From positions 1-64,000 of the forward strand of contig NZ_CP049160.1 in NCBI RefSeq assembly GCF_011493005.1: a stretch of 64,000 nt of DNA, given 5' to 3'. Made by a program: the position numbers and the translations under genes. Positions 52,996 through 61,906 of the stretch are shown one piece after another (within the stretch, counting starts at the first letter, position 1; each line of letters starts with the position of its first letter). This stretch comes from Caballeronia sp. SBC1 (GTDB lineage Bacteria; Pseudomonadota; Gammaproteobacteria; Burkholderiales; Burkholderiaceae). The notes under the pieces were generated by a model. The model did no database searches and had not been told where the DNA came from. It saw only the letters and a list, made by a program, of their open reading frames with translations.

Positions 52996-54294
52996 CTAGT
53001 ATTTGCAAAGCGTAACGACCTGAGCTGTACCCGCAATCGCCGTTGCCGGAGTATTGCCGTCCGTAATTGAGATTGTCCAAGGACCGCTCCCGGATGCCGG
53101 GCCAAAATTCACAGTCGCTGTGGGGTCCACCGTAAAGTTTTGGGCGGCCAACGTAATCTCACCGACGCCGCCAACCGAACAAGTCGGAGCGGCGACAACG
53201 CTGCCGTTCGACACGTTGTACAGGCCAAATATTTGATGGCGTCCACCTATAGGTATCCACGCATTGTCATAACACGTCATCGTGAGCCCGGTGCCATCGA
53301 TAATGCCCGCGATGGTACCGTTCTGGGTACATGACGCTTCCGGAGTGGCGATGTTAGCGAGGTGGATCGTGCCGCCAATTTCCACGCTTGCCTGTCCGCT
53401 AGCAGAACTAATGGTTAGCTGGTTGTTAGCACTGTTCTGGATGCGGACATTGAAATCCTGAACACCTTGGCCCGTCTGATGAAAGTCGATATAAGGTTGT
53501 CCTGTTCCGGCGACGGAATTGTTTCCGCCGAGCTCGAGGGAGCCGCCCTGGTCACTGTCAAACTGCCCCCCACCGTTCGCCGAAAACGTCTGCGCTGTGG
53601 CCGTATTGATACCGGTGATGTTGTGCTTCGTCCCGCCAGCGTCGGTCAGTCCAAGGTCGGTCTGCATGTTGGTGAGCTGGGGCTGACCGGGAACGGCGAC
53701 CCGGTACAGATACATGTTGTTTGCCTGGTTACTCGCCCCTGAAAACGACAGGAGATCGGCGAGGTGACCACTCCCGGGGTTCGTAAAATTGGTAAGTGCG
53801 ATGGGCCCCCACGCGCCGAACGCACCGTACGCGTTCGAGGCACTCAGATTGGCATTTCCGCCCTGGTTCGCGTACGGTACGAATCCCGCCTGCGCTTGCG
53901 CCGCAATTTGAACAAGCTGCTTGCTGTCGCTGATTGACCGGCCACCCTGACTTGTCACGAGCGCTTGCAAGACTCCCGCGGACGGCTGTAGCACCTGAAG
54001 TTCAAGTGTCTGACCGAAAGGGTTGACCCCGGAGTAGCCGACGGGCAAATAGTTGCCAGCCGCATTCATCATCGCGGTCGTCACTGTAACCGGGATCGTC
54101 GCCGTCGCCGTCGCCCCAATGGTCGAGGCAAAGTCCTGCACGTACTTCAACGCGCCAGCATCCCATACTCGCATATGGGCTGCAGTCATCGCTGTCTGGA
54201 CATTCGTCGCCGACATGATCACCCAAACCATAAGCCCCGCTATGTTCAGCATGGAGATCACGGTCGCCGCCATGATCGACAGAATTGCATCCAT
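52996..54294 (-). CDS. pilV: Type IVb pilus tip adhesin PilV-like
   Basis: 432 residues. The N-terminus is a pilin-like hydrophobic helix (ISMLNIAGLMVWVIMSATNV). The middle (QLTISSASGQASVEIGG preceded by YIDFHQTGQGVQDFNVRIQN) is typical of the constant part of shufflon PilV proteins. The C-terminal 100 residues would be the receptor-binding tip. No alternative C-terminal cassettes, no sfx-like repeats and no Rci gene are seen, so this looks like a fixed single-tip PilV. It would bind recipient lipopolysaccharide. Confidence 0.8.
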   Translation of the reverse strand: MDAILSIMAATVISMLNIAGLMVWVIMSATNVQTAMTAAHMRVWDAGALKYVQDFASTIGATATATIPVTVTTAMMNAAGNYLPVGYSGVNPFGQTLELQVLQPSAGVLQALVTSQGGRSISDSKQLVQIAAQAQAGFVPYANQGGNANLSASNAYGAFGAWGPIALTNFTNPGSGHLADLLSFSGASNQANNMYLYRVAVPGQPQLTNMQTDLGLTDAGGTKHNITGINTATAQTFSANGGGQFDSDQGGSLELGGNNSVAGTGQPYIDFHQTGQGVQDFNVRIQNSANNQLTISSASGQASVEIGGTIHLANIATPEASCTQNGTIAGIIDGTGLTMTCYDNAWIPIGGRHQIFGLYNVSNGSVVAAPTCSVGGVGEITLAAQNFTVDPTATVNFGPASGSGPWTISITDGNTPATAIAGTAQVVTLCKY

Positions 54295-54305
54295 CCGTTA
54301 CGCCC

Positions 54306-54785
54306 TCAAGGATTGAGCAGTTGCGCCTGTATTAGCACCCCAACAGGAACTGTTGTCGGGATCTGCAGGCTCGCACCCGTGAAGAGGCCTGTCGCCTGCC
54401 CTTTCGCCGTGGACTGGAACCAGCTGGCGTTACTCTCCGTTGCCGATCCGACTTCGCTAACCTCGCCGCTCACGAGCGGCGTATAACTGAGCACATCGCG
54501 CCCACCTTCGGGGTCGGCAACGGTTTTGCAAACGGATCCCTCGGGAACCGGAACGCCCACTGGCATCGTTACTTCCACGCTTGAGGAGATCTCCCCTGGA
54601 ACAGCAAGTGCTGCGTTAAGACAAGCTGTACCGAAGAGTTCCGCCTGGACCGCCGCGGATGCCGCTGCGTCACCCAGCTGCGACGACTGCGTGGCGCTAC
54701 CCGGGACAGCCTGCGCGAGCTGGCTGTCTTGTGCCATGAGACCCAGAAAAATCATGGCCATGATGACGGGAAGGATCGCTGCCAT
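54306..54785 (-). CDS. PilM-like membrane-anchored pilus protein
   Basis: 159 residues. One N-terminal membrane helix (MAAILPVIMAMIFLGLMAQD) followed by SQLAQAVPG, a start resembling PilM of thin pilus systems, and a soluble extracytoplasmic part of about 130 residues. In the R64 system pilM precedes pilN; here it lies between pilS and pilV. Assignment rests on the N-terminus and the position in the operon, so it is tentative. Ends 11 bp before pilV. Confidence 0.5.
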   Translation of the reverse strand: MAAILPVIMAMIFLGLMAQDSQLAQAVPGSATQSSQLGDAAASAAVQAELFGTACLNAALAVPGEISSSVEVTMPVGVPVPEGSVCKTVADPEGGRDVLSYTPLVSGEVSEVGSATESNASWFQSTAKGQATGLFTGASLQIPTTVPVGVLIQAQLLNP

Positions 54786-54815
54786 AAGCGGTTCTCAGAC
54801 TTGGGTCGTGGTGAG

Positions 54816-55316
54816 TTACTGGAACGTTAGGGAGAGCGTCGGCTGGCCAGAGCAAGCGGTACCGGCGGTCGCCGCGTCCGGCATCGTGGTCGGCGAGAAA
54901 GTCGTGCCACCAATCTGCAAGGTCGAATAGCCATTCAATTTCGTCGCGACGTCCGTGCACGAGCTCGCTGTTTCGGTACCACCGCCGCCGAACGTCAGCT
55001 CGCCTTGCACGCCGTTCGCTGTGCTACCAAGCGTCACTTCATTACCCCAGCGATCGTAAATCGTCCCACTCTTGTTCCACGTGCTCGGGAAGACTCCAGC
55101 ATTGAGCAATCCTGCTGAATTTCCGTTAGTAAAGTTGGTATATCCGTTGTTGCTTTGGGCTAGCTCCGAGCGAGCTTGCGTCATGATAAAGGTCAGGTCG
55201 GACACCATATTTCCGCTGGTCATGATGATGACAGTTGCGGCAATCAGAAGAGCTACGCCCGCGATGGCCGCCAGTTGCATGCCGCGGCCGGCGAAAAATC
55301 CAAGGATCGAATCCAT
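54816..55316 (-). CDS. pilS: Type IVb major pilin PilS-like
   Basis: 166 residues from the ATG at 55314-55316 behind AAAGGAGTACTC. A short leader with a possible cleavage site GRG-M is followed by the hydrophobic helix (AAIAGVALLIAATVIIM) and a pilin body with a conserved PilS-type segment (GLLNAGVFPSTWNKSGTIYD, then WGNEVTLGSTANGVQGELTF). Two Cys near the end would form the usual disulfide loop. The Glu usually five residues after cleavage is not seen at that place, a feature some PilS proteins share. Confidence 0.78.
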   Translation of the reverse strand: MDSILGFFAGRGMQLAAIAGVALLIAATVIIMTSGNMVSDLTFIMTQARSELAQSNNGYTNFTNGNSAGLLNAGVFPSTWNKSGTIYDRWGNEVTLGSTANGVQGELTFGGGGTETASSCTDVATKLNGYSTLQIGGTTFSPTTMPDAATAGTACSGQPTLSLTFQ

Positions 55317-55351
55317 GAGTACTCCTTTTTTACGTGTAGTTAACGTATGGT

Positions 55352-56404
55352 TTAGATGTGCAGACCCGTAGCAACCTGCTGAATCACAGCAGTACTCCCG
55401 AGCCCGATTACGCCGCTTAGAGCAAACGTCACGAGCTGAAACAGAATTCCGAACGCGACGGCCTTCCATATAAGCTCTCGTTCAAGACGCTTGACGTAGT
55501 CACGCGCGGTCTTGTCGATTACCTCTGGAAAATTCTTATATTGGACGTATGCGCTGATCTCGCTAATCATGTCGATCGACGGAAACTGATGCCCGCTGAG
55601 CGTCATCGCTTTGGCGAGATCAACTCCATGGCCGGTGAGGCCTCCGCGGATCGGACGCAGACGCGACCTCAACCAGGGAGAGGCGAATTGAATCTGGCTG
55701 GTTAGGGCCTCGCGCTCGCCGATCTTCGCCATCCGCATCGCGGCAAATGCCATCACCCACGCAAGCCCCTCTACCTGCTTGTAAACATTGAATGGGAAGA
55801 TATGGCGGTCGAAAAATTCACGGTGTGGTCCTGTCCACCTGGGCAACGCACGACCAGCCCAGATCGAAACGCCGATGAGGACAGTTGCAATGATCGGCGC
55901 AACGGGGCCGACAGCAAGCTGTCCCATGGCGTATAACAAGTAGGCCCATCCTGTCCATCGGGATGGGGGCACCGATCCTTCGAACGAAGGGGTGACCCAG
56001 AAGCCGACGATGAAAAGGGTAAGGTACAGCGCGACAACGTATATCATCGGCGTGAAAACTGCGGCGAACATCTTCAACTGGAGGTTCGAGGTCACCCCAC
56101 GGACATCAAGAATCAGCCGCATGCATAAGGGAAGCGTGCCAGCTTCTTCGCCGCCGGCGATAAGACCTCGTTCAAAGTGAGAGAGCTTTACACCAGATTT
56201 CTCGAAGGCGCTGACCAAAGTGTCGCCGTCCGTGACCATGCGATAGATCTGGCGGATGATCTCTGCTTCCGCCGGTTTCCTCTTTTGTTCGAGCCGATCC
56301 TGAAAATCGTACAAACTGGCCTCGATGCCACGCTTGTGCTCCAGATCATTGGCAGCCTGCTCGTAGAACTGCTTTCGCAAAAGCCATGTGAGTTCCGCTG
56401 TCAT
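55352..56404 (-). CDS. pilR: Pilus inner-membrane protein PilR-like (GspF family)
   Basis: 350 residues. A T2SS GspF-type protein with two halves: cytoplasmic domain KSGVKLSHFERGLIAGGEEA (conserved E-x-G-E-x-x-G type motif) near 80-100, and membrane helices near 130-160 (FTPMIYVVALYLTLFIVGFW), 185-210 and 315-345. It forms the platform in the inner membrane that moves pilins into the fibre. The start at 56404 overlaps the pilQ stop (ATGA). Full length for PilR. Confidence 0.85.
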   Translation of the reverse strand: MTAELTWLLRKQFYEQAANDLEHKRGIEASLYDFQDRLEQKRKPAEAEIIRQIYRMVTDGDTLVSAFEKSGVKLSHFERGLIAGGEEAGTLPLCMRLILDVRGVTSNLQLKMFAAVFTPMIYVVALYLTLFIVGFWVTPSFEGSVPPSRWTGWAYLLYAMGQLAVGPVAPIIATVLIGVSIWAGRALPRWTGPHREFFDRHIFPFNVYKQVEGLAWVMAFAAMRMAKIGEREALTSQIQFASPWLRSRLRPIRGGLTGHGVDLAKAMTLSGHQFPSIDMISEISAYVQYKNFPEVIDKTARDYVKRLERELIWKAVAFGILFQLVTFALSGVIGLGSTAVIQQVATGLHI

Positions 56405-58239
56405 GCCCCGTCCCTCCACTGCTTCAGCCCGACGGCGACGTGCGCGTCGATTGGATCTACTTCTCCTGCCAAAACCCTGTCGATGGCATGCGCCAACATC
56501 GACCGATCTGAACCGGGTCGAAGACGATGGTTCGTGCGTGCTACGCCGGTGCCTTTGCGTTTGATATCGTCCATTAGCGCTTCCGACGTCATGATGATTT
56601 CGGCCACCGGGAGCCGCCCGACTACTCCCGTGTGGTTACAGGCCGGACACCCTTTGCCCCGCACACACACTTCGCTTAGTTGTCCATTCGAGTGTCCGTT
56701 CCAAGATGCGATAGCCTCCCGTATGTACTTCGGCACTTCGTGAAGTGTCCCGTTTCTACTCGCCAAAGGCTGCTTACACTCCGGGCAGAGCCGCTGTACC
56801 AGTCGCTGTGCCATGAGTGCCTTAACGATGCTGTCGTTGCAGATCACCTCCTTGTTCAGCCGTTCGTTATCGAGGGTTTCCATCCGTAGAAACGTTTCGT
56901 AGGGGTCCTCCACGTGCGCGGTGGTTAGGCAAAATCGACCGGCCAGAGATGCCTGGATCGTCATTAGGCATTCCTCTGCATTTCGCCACTCACCGATAAG
57001 AAGAAGATCCGGGTCCATCCGGAGGGACTCTTCCAGCAGGTAGGCGAACTTGTGTCCCTTCGCATCGAGAATCAGGGCCCATGGCTTTGGGTATTCCGGC
57101 GGGTTCTCGAACGTTATCTGTCGCTTATGTGGAAACAACTGTGCATGCCGCCACATAAGCCAGTAAAGCAGCGTACTTTTGCCTGTATTGACCGGACCTG
57201 TACTGATAAAGATGCCGCCCGGCAAGCGGACAATCTGCTCGAGCATCTCCTTTTGACCTTCGGTGAAACCCTTGAACTCCACCGCGCCTTCTGGCCGCGC
57301 TGGAGCACTTAGCTGCAGGCTATGCTCCGGAGCGGCGTCGCCATGTCGCAACACGGAGGATTGCAGCCGGGCGATGAGGAACCCAGCACCGTCATCCACC
57401 GGGTATGCCGGTCCGCGGATGATCCGAATGCTCGACAGGCCGGTGCCCGGCAGCCAGTCGCCTTTGATCTGAGCGTCCTGGAACTCGCTGGGGACGAAGC
57501 TACCCTCGTTTGTTTTGGCCGCGCCGATATACATTGCGCGAGCGAGCTGCGTTCCCTCCACCTTCGTCATCCGCATCTCTGTGTTGTCAACTCTCCACAG
57601 ATCGCCGTTGATCCGAACCTGTACCTCCGCATGATTCTCGTGGATCAGCAAATGAAGGTCAGTGGCGTTGGCCTTCGCGCAATTCTCGTAAAGAGTGTGA
57701 GCGATCTTGAGGTTCGGCTGATCAGTCGTGTCTCGGCCAACAAACTGGCTGTGCTCCTGCTTCATCTCCTGGAGCTGCTGTGCGGCCACCGAAATCACAC
57801 TGGCGGACGGGACAAGCGCGCGGACATCCGTCATCCATGTGAGAAACTCCGGCGCGCCGCGGGAGCGAGCGTCCACGAAGATCACTGCTCTCTGCTCACT
57901 CAACACCCGGTCGACATCTTCCCTGCGAAGCATGGTCGCCTCGATCGCGAGATCGCCGATGCTCTTGCGCTCCCCCTTCGCTAACTGCTTCCCCTGTACA
58001 CGAAGCAACTCGTTAACCTGCGTTTGCGTGATTAGGCCCAAGGTAACAGCGATCTCCCCAAACCGACCTCCCACGGTCAACGGATACACGATGTTCTTTG
58101 CGACAGCGTCCGGTGGCGGTGGCAGAGCGACTTGATGCCGCGCCACCTCGTTAGCTTCGCTGTCTTCAGCGCGCGGCCCACCCGATAAAAACGGAATGCC
58201 GCTACGCACGCGCAGACGAAAGGTTTCAGGGATTCTCAT
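56401..58239 (-). CDS. pilQ: Pilus assembly ATPase PilQ-like
   Basis: 612 residues, GspE/VirB11-type ATPase. The Walker A reads GPVNTGKST near 355, where GPTGSGKST is usual; the Asp box is ITFENPPEYP, and Walker B is DPDLLLIGEWRNAEE. A tetracysteine zinc module (LCPECKQPL and GKGCPACNHTG) lies near 530-575, normal for PilQ/GspE. The N-terminal part (about 60-130) resembles a MshEN-type domain (FGEIAVTLGLITQTQVNELL). Start at 58237-58239; overlaps pilO by 14 bp. It powers pilus extension and probably retraction. Confidence 0.86.
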   Translation of the reverse strand: MRIPETFRLRVRSGIPFLSGGPRAEDSEANEVARHQVALPPPPDAVAKNIVYPLTVGGRFGEIAVTLGLITQTQVNELLRVQGKQLAKGERKSIGDLAIEATMLRREDVDRVLSEQRAVIFVDARSRGAPEFLTWMTDVRALVPSASVISVAAQQLQEMKQEHSQFVGRDTTDQPNLKIAHTLYENCAKANATDLHLLIHENHAEVQVRINGDLWRVDNTEMRMTKVEGTQLARAMYIGAAKTNEGSFVPSEFQDAQIKGDWLPGTGLSSIRIIRGPAYPVDDGAGFLIARLQSSVLRHGDAAPEHSLQLSAPARPEGAVEFKGFTEGQKEMLEQIVRLPGGIFISTGPVNTGKSTLLYWLMWRHAQLFPHKRQITFENPPEYPKPWALILDAKGHKFAYLLEESLRMDPDLLLIGEWRNAEECLMTIQASLAGRFCLTTAHVEDPYETFLRMETLDNERLNKEVICNDSIVKALMAQRLVQRLCPECKQPLASRNGTLHEVPKYIREAIASWNGHSNGQLSEVCVRGKGCPACNHTGVVGRLPVAEIIMTSEALMDDIKRKGTGVARTNHRLRPGSDRSMLAHAIDRVLAGEVDPIDAHVAVGLKQWRDGA

Positions 58240-59527
58240 GGCGCACCCGTTTTGTCTGCGATTTCGATCTGTTGACCGTTTGCTGACCCGAAGAGGCATT
58301 TCCCTCTGGATGAGGCCTGTTCAGCCCATAAAGTTCGCCGGCAACGAGCCACTGGTCCGCTTCGGAATTCCAGGTTACGGAGCGGATGCGCAAACCGCTC
58401 ACGCTGTCGAAGGATGCGGCGAGTCCAAGCCAAGGTGCCCACGGGACGTTAATAGTCACGTGGGAAGATGTCCACGGACTTGTGTCCTTTGCCAAGGTGA
58501 AAGTGGGTAGCTCGGGTTTGGCCGCAGCCGCACCGATTGTCAGGGTGTATCCATGTACTTGTGCGAAGTCGCGGACCGACGCCTCGGCAACGTCGATACT
58601 GTTCGCCAAATCGGGCGATTTCTCGAATCTTGCTAAGGCCTTTTCTGTTTCCGCCGCCGACTGTCCTGTAGGGCTCAGGGTTCCCGGTGCATCGCTCGCG
58701 CGACCGTATGTGCGCGACCACGATTTATTGATAGCTATACCGTCGTTATCTAATGCACAGGTCCACGACACCAGGTCCCATCCTTTCAGGTCGAGGTGTT
58801 TTCCGCTCCATATGCGATGGCACGCGTCGATGGCTTGCGACGGCATTGGCTCGTCAACCCAAGGTCGAGTTACGACGGGCGGAAGTTTGACTGGCAGAGT
58901 GGTCGCTCGAGGTTGCTCTGCGTGACGATGTCTCACTCCGTACCCAAGGACGCGCCCAAGGAGGAATGCAGCGGCCACCACAATCGCGAAGAGTATCGCG
59001 ATCTTCGGGGCGTACGTTTTAACGAATCGAACCGATGCACGTGCTTGCATATCTTGCAAGCTGGGAGTAACCGGCGCCGCGGACAGCATGTCTGCGATGT
59101 CGTCGACGGTGCCTTCTGTCAGCTCGTTCCAGTTTCCGAGCCTGGTGTGATCGTCCCAGGCGCGCTCGATCTCATTTCTGGTTCCAATCTGGTCGCCATC
59201 CGGAATAATCGCCTTTCGATCGCGTACAGCGACGTACCAAAACCGACCGCTACCCAGTTCGTAGATGGCCCGCCATGGCGCCACTTGCTGACCGGCCACA
59301 GAAGCGGCGAGAGACTTAAGTCTGCCAGGCGAGTCGACGCCGGAAACAGGATCACAAAGACCGACCTGCGTGTGGCCTTCGCTAGTCTTGTACGTTACGC
59401 CCCAACGGCCCGACCTGACAGACCATGCGCGAATCGCCTCTGACTTCGGTGGCTGTGCGTGAGTGCGCCAGGCCAGCCCCGCAACGAACTCGCCTCTGAC
59501 ACCCGGAATGATCAGCGTCTGGGCCAT
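58226..59527 (-). CDS. pilO: Pilus biogenesis protein PilO-like
   Basis: 433 residues. The N-terminal half is cytoplasmic (about 1-175), then a membrane helix (IAILFAIVVAAAFLLGRVLG), then a periplasmic domain. This is the layout of PilO2-type accessory proteins of type IVb pili, which link the inner-membrane platform to the secretin. It starts at 59527, one base after the pilP stop. Here pilO follows pilP, whereas the R64 order is pilO before pilP. Confidence 0.78.
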   Translation of the reverse strand: MAQTLIIPGVRGEFVAGLAWRTHAQPPKSEAIRAWSVRSGRWGVTYKTSEGHTQVGLCDPVSGVDSPGRLKSLAASVAGQQVAPWRAIYELGSGRFWYVAVRDRKAIIPDGDQIGTRNEIERAWDDHTRLGNWNELTEGTVDDIADMLSAAPVTPSLQDMQARASVRFVKTYAPKIAILFAIVVAAAFLLGRVLGYGVRHRHAEQPRATTLPVKLPPVVTRPWVDEPMPSQAIDACHRIWSGKHLDLKGWDLVSWTCALDNDGIAINKSWSRTYGRASDAPGTLSPTGQSAAETEKALARFEKSPDLANSIDVAEASVRDFAQVHGYTLTIGAAAAKPELPTFTLAKDTSPWTSSHVTINVPWAPWLGLAASFDSVSGLRIRSVTWNSEADQWLVAGELYGLNRPHPEGNASSGQQTVNRSKSQTKRVRHENP

Positions 59528-59528
59528 C

Positions 59529-60191
59529 TCAGAATCTCACCACCTTGGTTTGCCCACCTGCGCCAGTTCCTTTCCGAAGCTCGACGCTACGGTCGGTGAT
59601 GGCGATCACCTTCCAACCGCTTCCGACGACATTGCCAACCTGCACGGATGGGTACGACCGGCCGTCTACGATCATGTCAGCTTCCCAGCGTCCATTGAAG
59701 GCGCCCGCGAACTGAATTGCGAACGCTTCTTGAGGCGCGAGAGCGAAGGTAGAAGGTAGAGGCCCGACGGGTTTTGCCGCCGACGTTGCTGGGGTGGCAG
59801 GAGACCCTCTTTCGGCAGCCTGACGCGCACGAGCTTCGTCCACAGCAGCTGCGGCTTTGTAGCGTGCGATTTCAGCACGGTCCTTCCAGAGTTTCTTCTG
59901 CTTCTCGATCGCAGCGGTCTCGTCAGACTCCGACGATTCAGTTTGACTGTCGATTGCCGCGCCCGGCGCCCCTGGTGCGGCAGTCAGGCCAGAAGGTCCA
60001 CTTCCGGACTGAAGCCCACCGCCTTCGGGATTTTCAGGGCCCTCCGCTCCCTGGCCTCTCGAAACCGCAGATGGCAGAGCTGCGCTCACGACCGTCGTGT
60101 TTTCAGTCAAAGCTTTGCCTGGTGTGCTGGCGAAGACAGCAATCGGGAAAACCGCGAGTGCGATAGACCAAATCTTCATCCGATATTTCAT
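59529..60191 (-). CDS. pilP: Pilus biogenesis protein PilP-like
   Basis: 220 residues. A signal peptide (ending VFAS at about 22) is followed by a Gly/Pro/Ala-rich linker with a helical part (AAIEKQKKLWKDRAEIARYK) and a C-terminal domain of the PilP type (VQVGNVVGSGWKVIAITDRS, then VELRKGTG). PilP acts in the periplasm near the secretin. Sequence is repetitive and compositionally biased in the middle. Confidence 0.75.
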   Translation of the reverse strand: MKYRMKIWSIALAVFPIAVFASTPGKALTENTTVVSAALPSAVSRGQGAEGPENPEGGGLQSGSGPSGLTAAPGAPGAAIDSQTESSESDETAAIEKQKKLWKDRAEIARYKAAAAVDEARARQAAERGSPATPATSAAKPVGPLPSTFALAPQEAFAIQFAGAFNGRWEADMIVDGRSYPSVQVGNVVGSGWKVIAITDRSVELRKGTGAGGQTKVVRF

Positions 60192-60202
60192 CGTCTTTTA
60201 CC

Positions 60203-61906
60203 TCACATCAGGCGCGCGGTGATTACCACTGCAATCATGGTGTCGTTGTCTTGCGCATCGGAACCGCCACCCAGGATGGGCAGCGAAGGCGAACCGACTC
60301 CGTTGTCTGTAGACGTCAGCGTGTGCTGTCGAAGTCCTGTCAACACCAATGACTCACCAGGCTTCAGATTGACGTCCTGATGCAAGGTGTCGATGTGCCG
60401 GTCGGCAAGTTGAACTGAAGATGTCGTCGTCGACGACGTGGAGCTGCTGGAAGCTGCGAGCGGTGGGAACACCGTAAAAGTAGGTTTGTCCGTCAGTGTC
60501 AGTTCGAAGCTGATCACAATCCGCCCGTCGATAATCTTCGGCACAAACGATCCGGTGAAGCCCGAAACCATCGTCGTTACCTGAGTGCTATTCGTAGCAC
60601 CAACAGATGCGACCAGTGTCGACTGATTCGACGTTACGTGGTCCTGTTGCTCCGCATCCTGCAGGTCGATAGAGCGCCCGTTCTGGGTAACGCCGCCGGT
60701 ACCGTAGAGTGAGGTTACATTTCCGAGCGTCGACAGAGCCTGTACGGCCCCTTGCGTCCCACTCAGAGTGCCACCGACAATGCTTGCGCCAAAGGTCATC
60801 GCCGACGTACTGCTCAACACTGACGGCGCTGGGGCACCAGAGATGCTTGCACCCGTGTGAGCGCCTTTGCTTGTGTAAGCGAGGGCGAGATTCCAGCCGT
60901 AGTTGTCCTCGCGCGTTTTCTGGACCTGATACAGGCGCACTTCGATCGCAATGTTCTTGCCGAAGGTGGCGTTGATGTCATTCTTGACCCAGGCCGCGAG
61001 GCGATCACACTGTGGCGGCGTTCCCGTGATCGTTAGAAGACTCAGATTCTTGTCCGCATAAACCTGTGCGCCCGGCCCCGCCACAGCCTGCGCCGAAGCC
61101 TGGAAGCTAAGCCATGGGTCAATCGATAAAGACTCCGAAGAAGTTTGCCCCCCGCTGCCCGACTGACCACTACTGCCGCTCCCCGTCGCGGCTGTACTTG
61201 TTCCCGAACCGCCCATTACATTTGGCGTACCTCCGGAATTGCTCGAATCACCCGTGGTAATGGAACCACTCATAGAGCTGGCTTTGGGCAGACTCGCGAT
61301 CGTGAACGTGCGGGTTTCCCTGCGAAAGAACGTGAGCGTCGCGTCCGCATATTTCGACCAGACGCCGAAGCGAGTGTCAACGATGTTCAGAAAATCCCCG
61401 AACTGACCCGTGAATTTGAACGCGGTCGATGGATCGGCCAAAGGTTGCGCCGCTGCCATCCCCGGCAATGCGGCTGAAAGATCGGGTACCGCCCTGCCCG
61501 GTGCTGGTATCGCGCTCAACATCCGGGGTGCGACCACTTGTGCTGGTCCGGAACTAGCAGAGGACGAACCTACGGAATCGTCAATTACTACGCGGATTCC
61601 AACTCGTTTCGATATCCAGTTGCCAATGTCTGCAAGTGTGAGACTCCCAGGGGCGTTGTACGAAACGTCCTTGTTGTAAATCGCCGGTTCAGGCTTGCTC
61701 GCCGGAATCTGCTGGCCGAGCAACCACGCTCCTTTGTGAATGACTACGACCTGGCGACTGTTTTGCTGCGTATCGAGTTTTGCCTGTGTCGTTGCAGTCA
61801 TTGCTGCTTGCTGCGTATGGACATCGTGTATGGCGCAGCCACTCAGCTGGAGGGTCGCCATAGCGATTACGCTCAGCGACATGGCTCTTGATGACATGCT
61901 CCTCAT
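60203..61906 (-). CDS. pilN: Pilus secretin PilN-like lipoprotein
   Basis: 567 residues from the ATG at 61904-61906 that overlaps the pilL stop. The lipobox LSGC has Cys24. An N-terminal domain (GSLTLADIGNWISKRVGIRV) precedes a Ser/Gly-rich linker (about residues 230-265) and a secretin domain with conserved C-terminal block ESLVLTGLRQHTLTSTDNGV near 525-544. PilN forms the outer-membrane ring through which the pilus passes. Full length for PilN. Confidence 0.85.
   Translation of the reverse strand: MRSMSSRAMSLSVIAMATLQLSGCAIHDVHTQQAAMTATTQAKLDTQQNSRQVVVIHKGAWLLGQQIPASKPEPAIYNKDVSYNAPGSLTLADIGNWISKRVGIRVVIDDSVGSSSASSGPAQVVAPRMLSAIPAPGRAVPDLSAALPGMAAAQPLADPSTAFKFTGQFGDFLNIVDTRFGVWSKYADATLTFFRRETRTFTIASLPKASSMSGSITTGDSSNSGGTPNVMGGSGTSTAATGSGSSGQSGSGGQTSSESLSIDPWLSFQASAQAVAGPGAQVYADKNLSLLTITGTPPQCDRLAAWVKNDINATFGKNIAIEVRLYQVQKTREDNYGWNLALAYTSKGAHTGASISGAPAPSVLSSTSAMTFGASIVGGTLSGTQGAVQALSTLGNVTSLYGTGGVTQNGRSIDLQDAEQQDHVTSNQSTLVASVGATNSTQVTTMVSGFTGSFVPKIIDGRIVISFELTLTDKPTFTVFPPLAASSSSTSSTTTSSVQLADRHIDTLHQDVNLKPGESLVLTGLRQHTLTSTDNGVGSPSLPILGGGSDAQDNDTMIAVVITARLM

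Noticed and set aside
52996..54294. Shufflon at the end of pilV
   Set aside because: No inverted cassettes, no repeated recombination sites and no Rci gene could be seen.
53054..54316. Plus-strand frames inside pilV and the PilM-like gene
   Set aside because: Shadows of the pil operon, with no ribosome sites.
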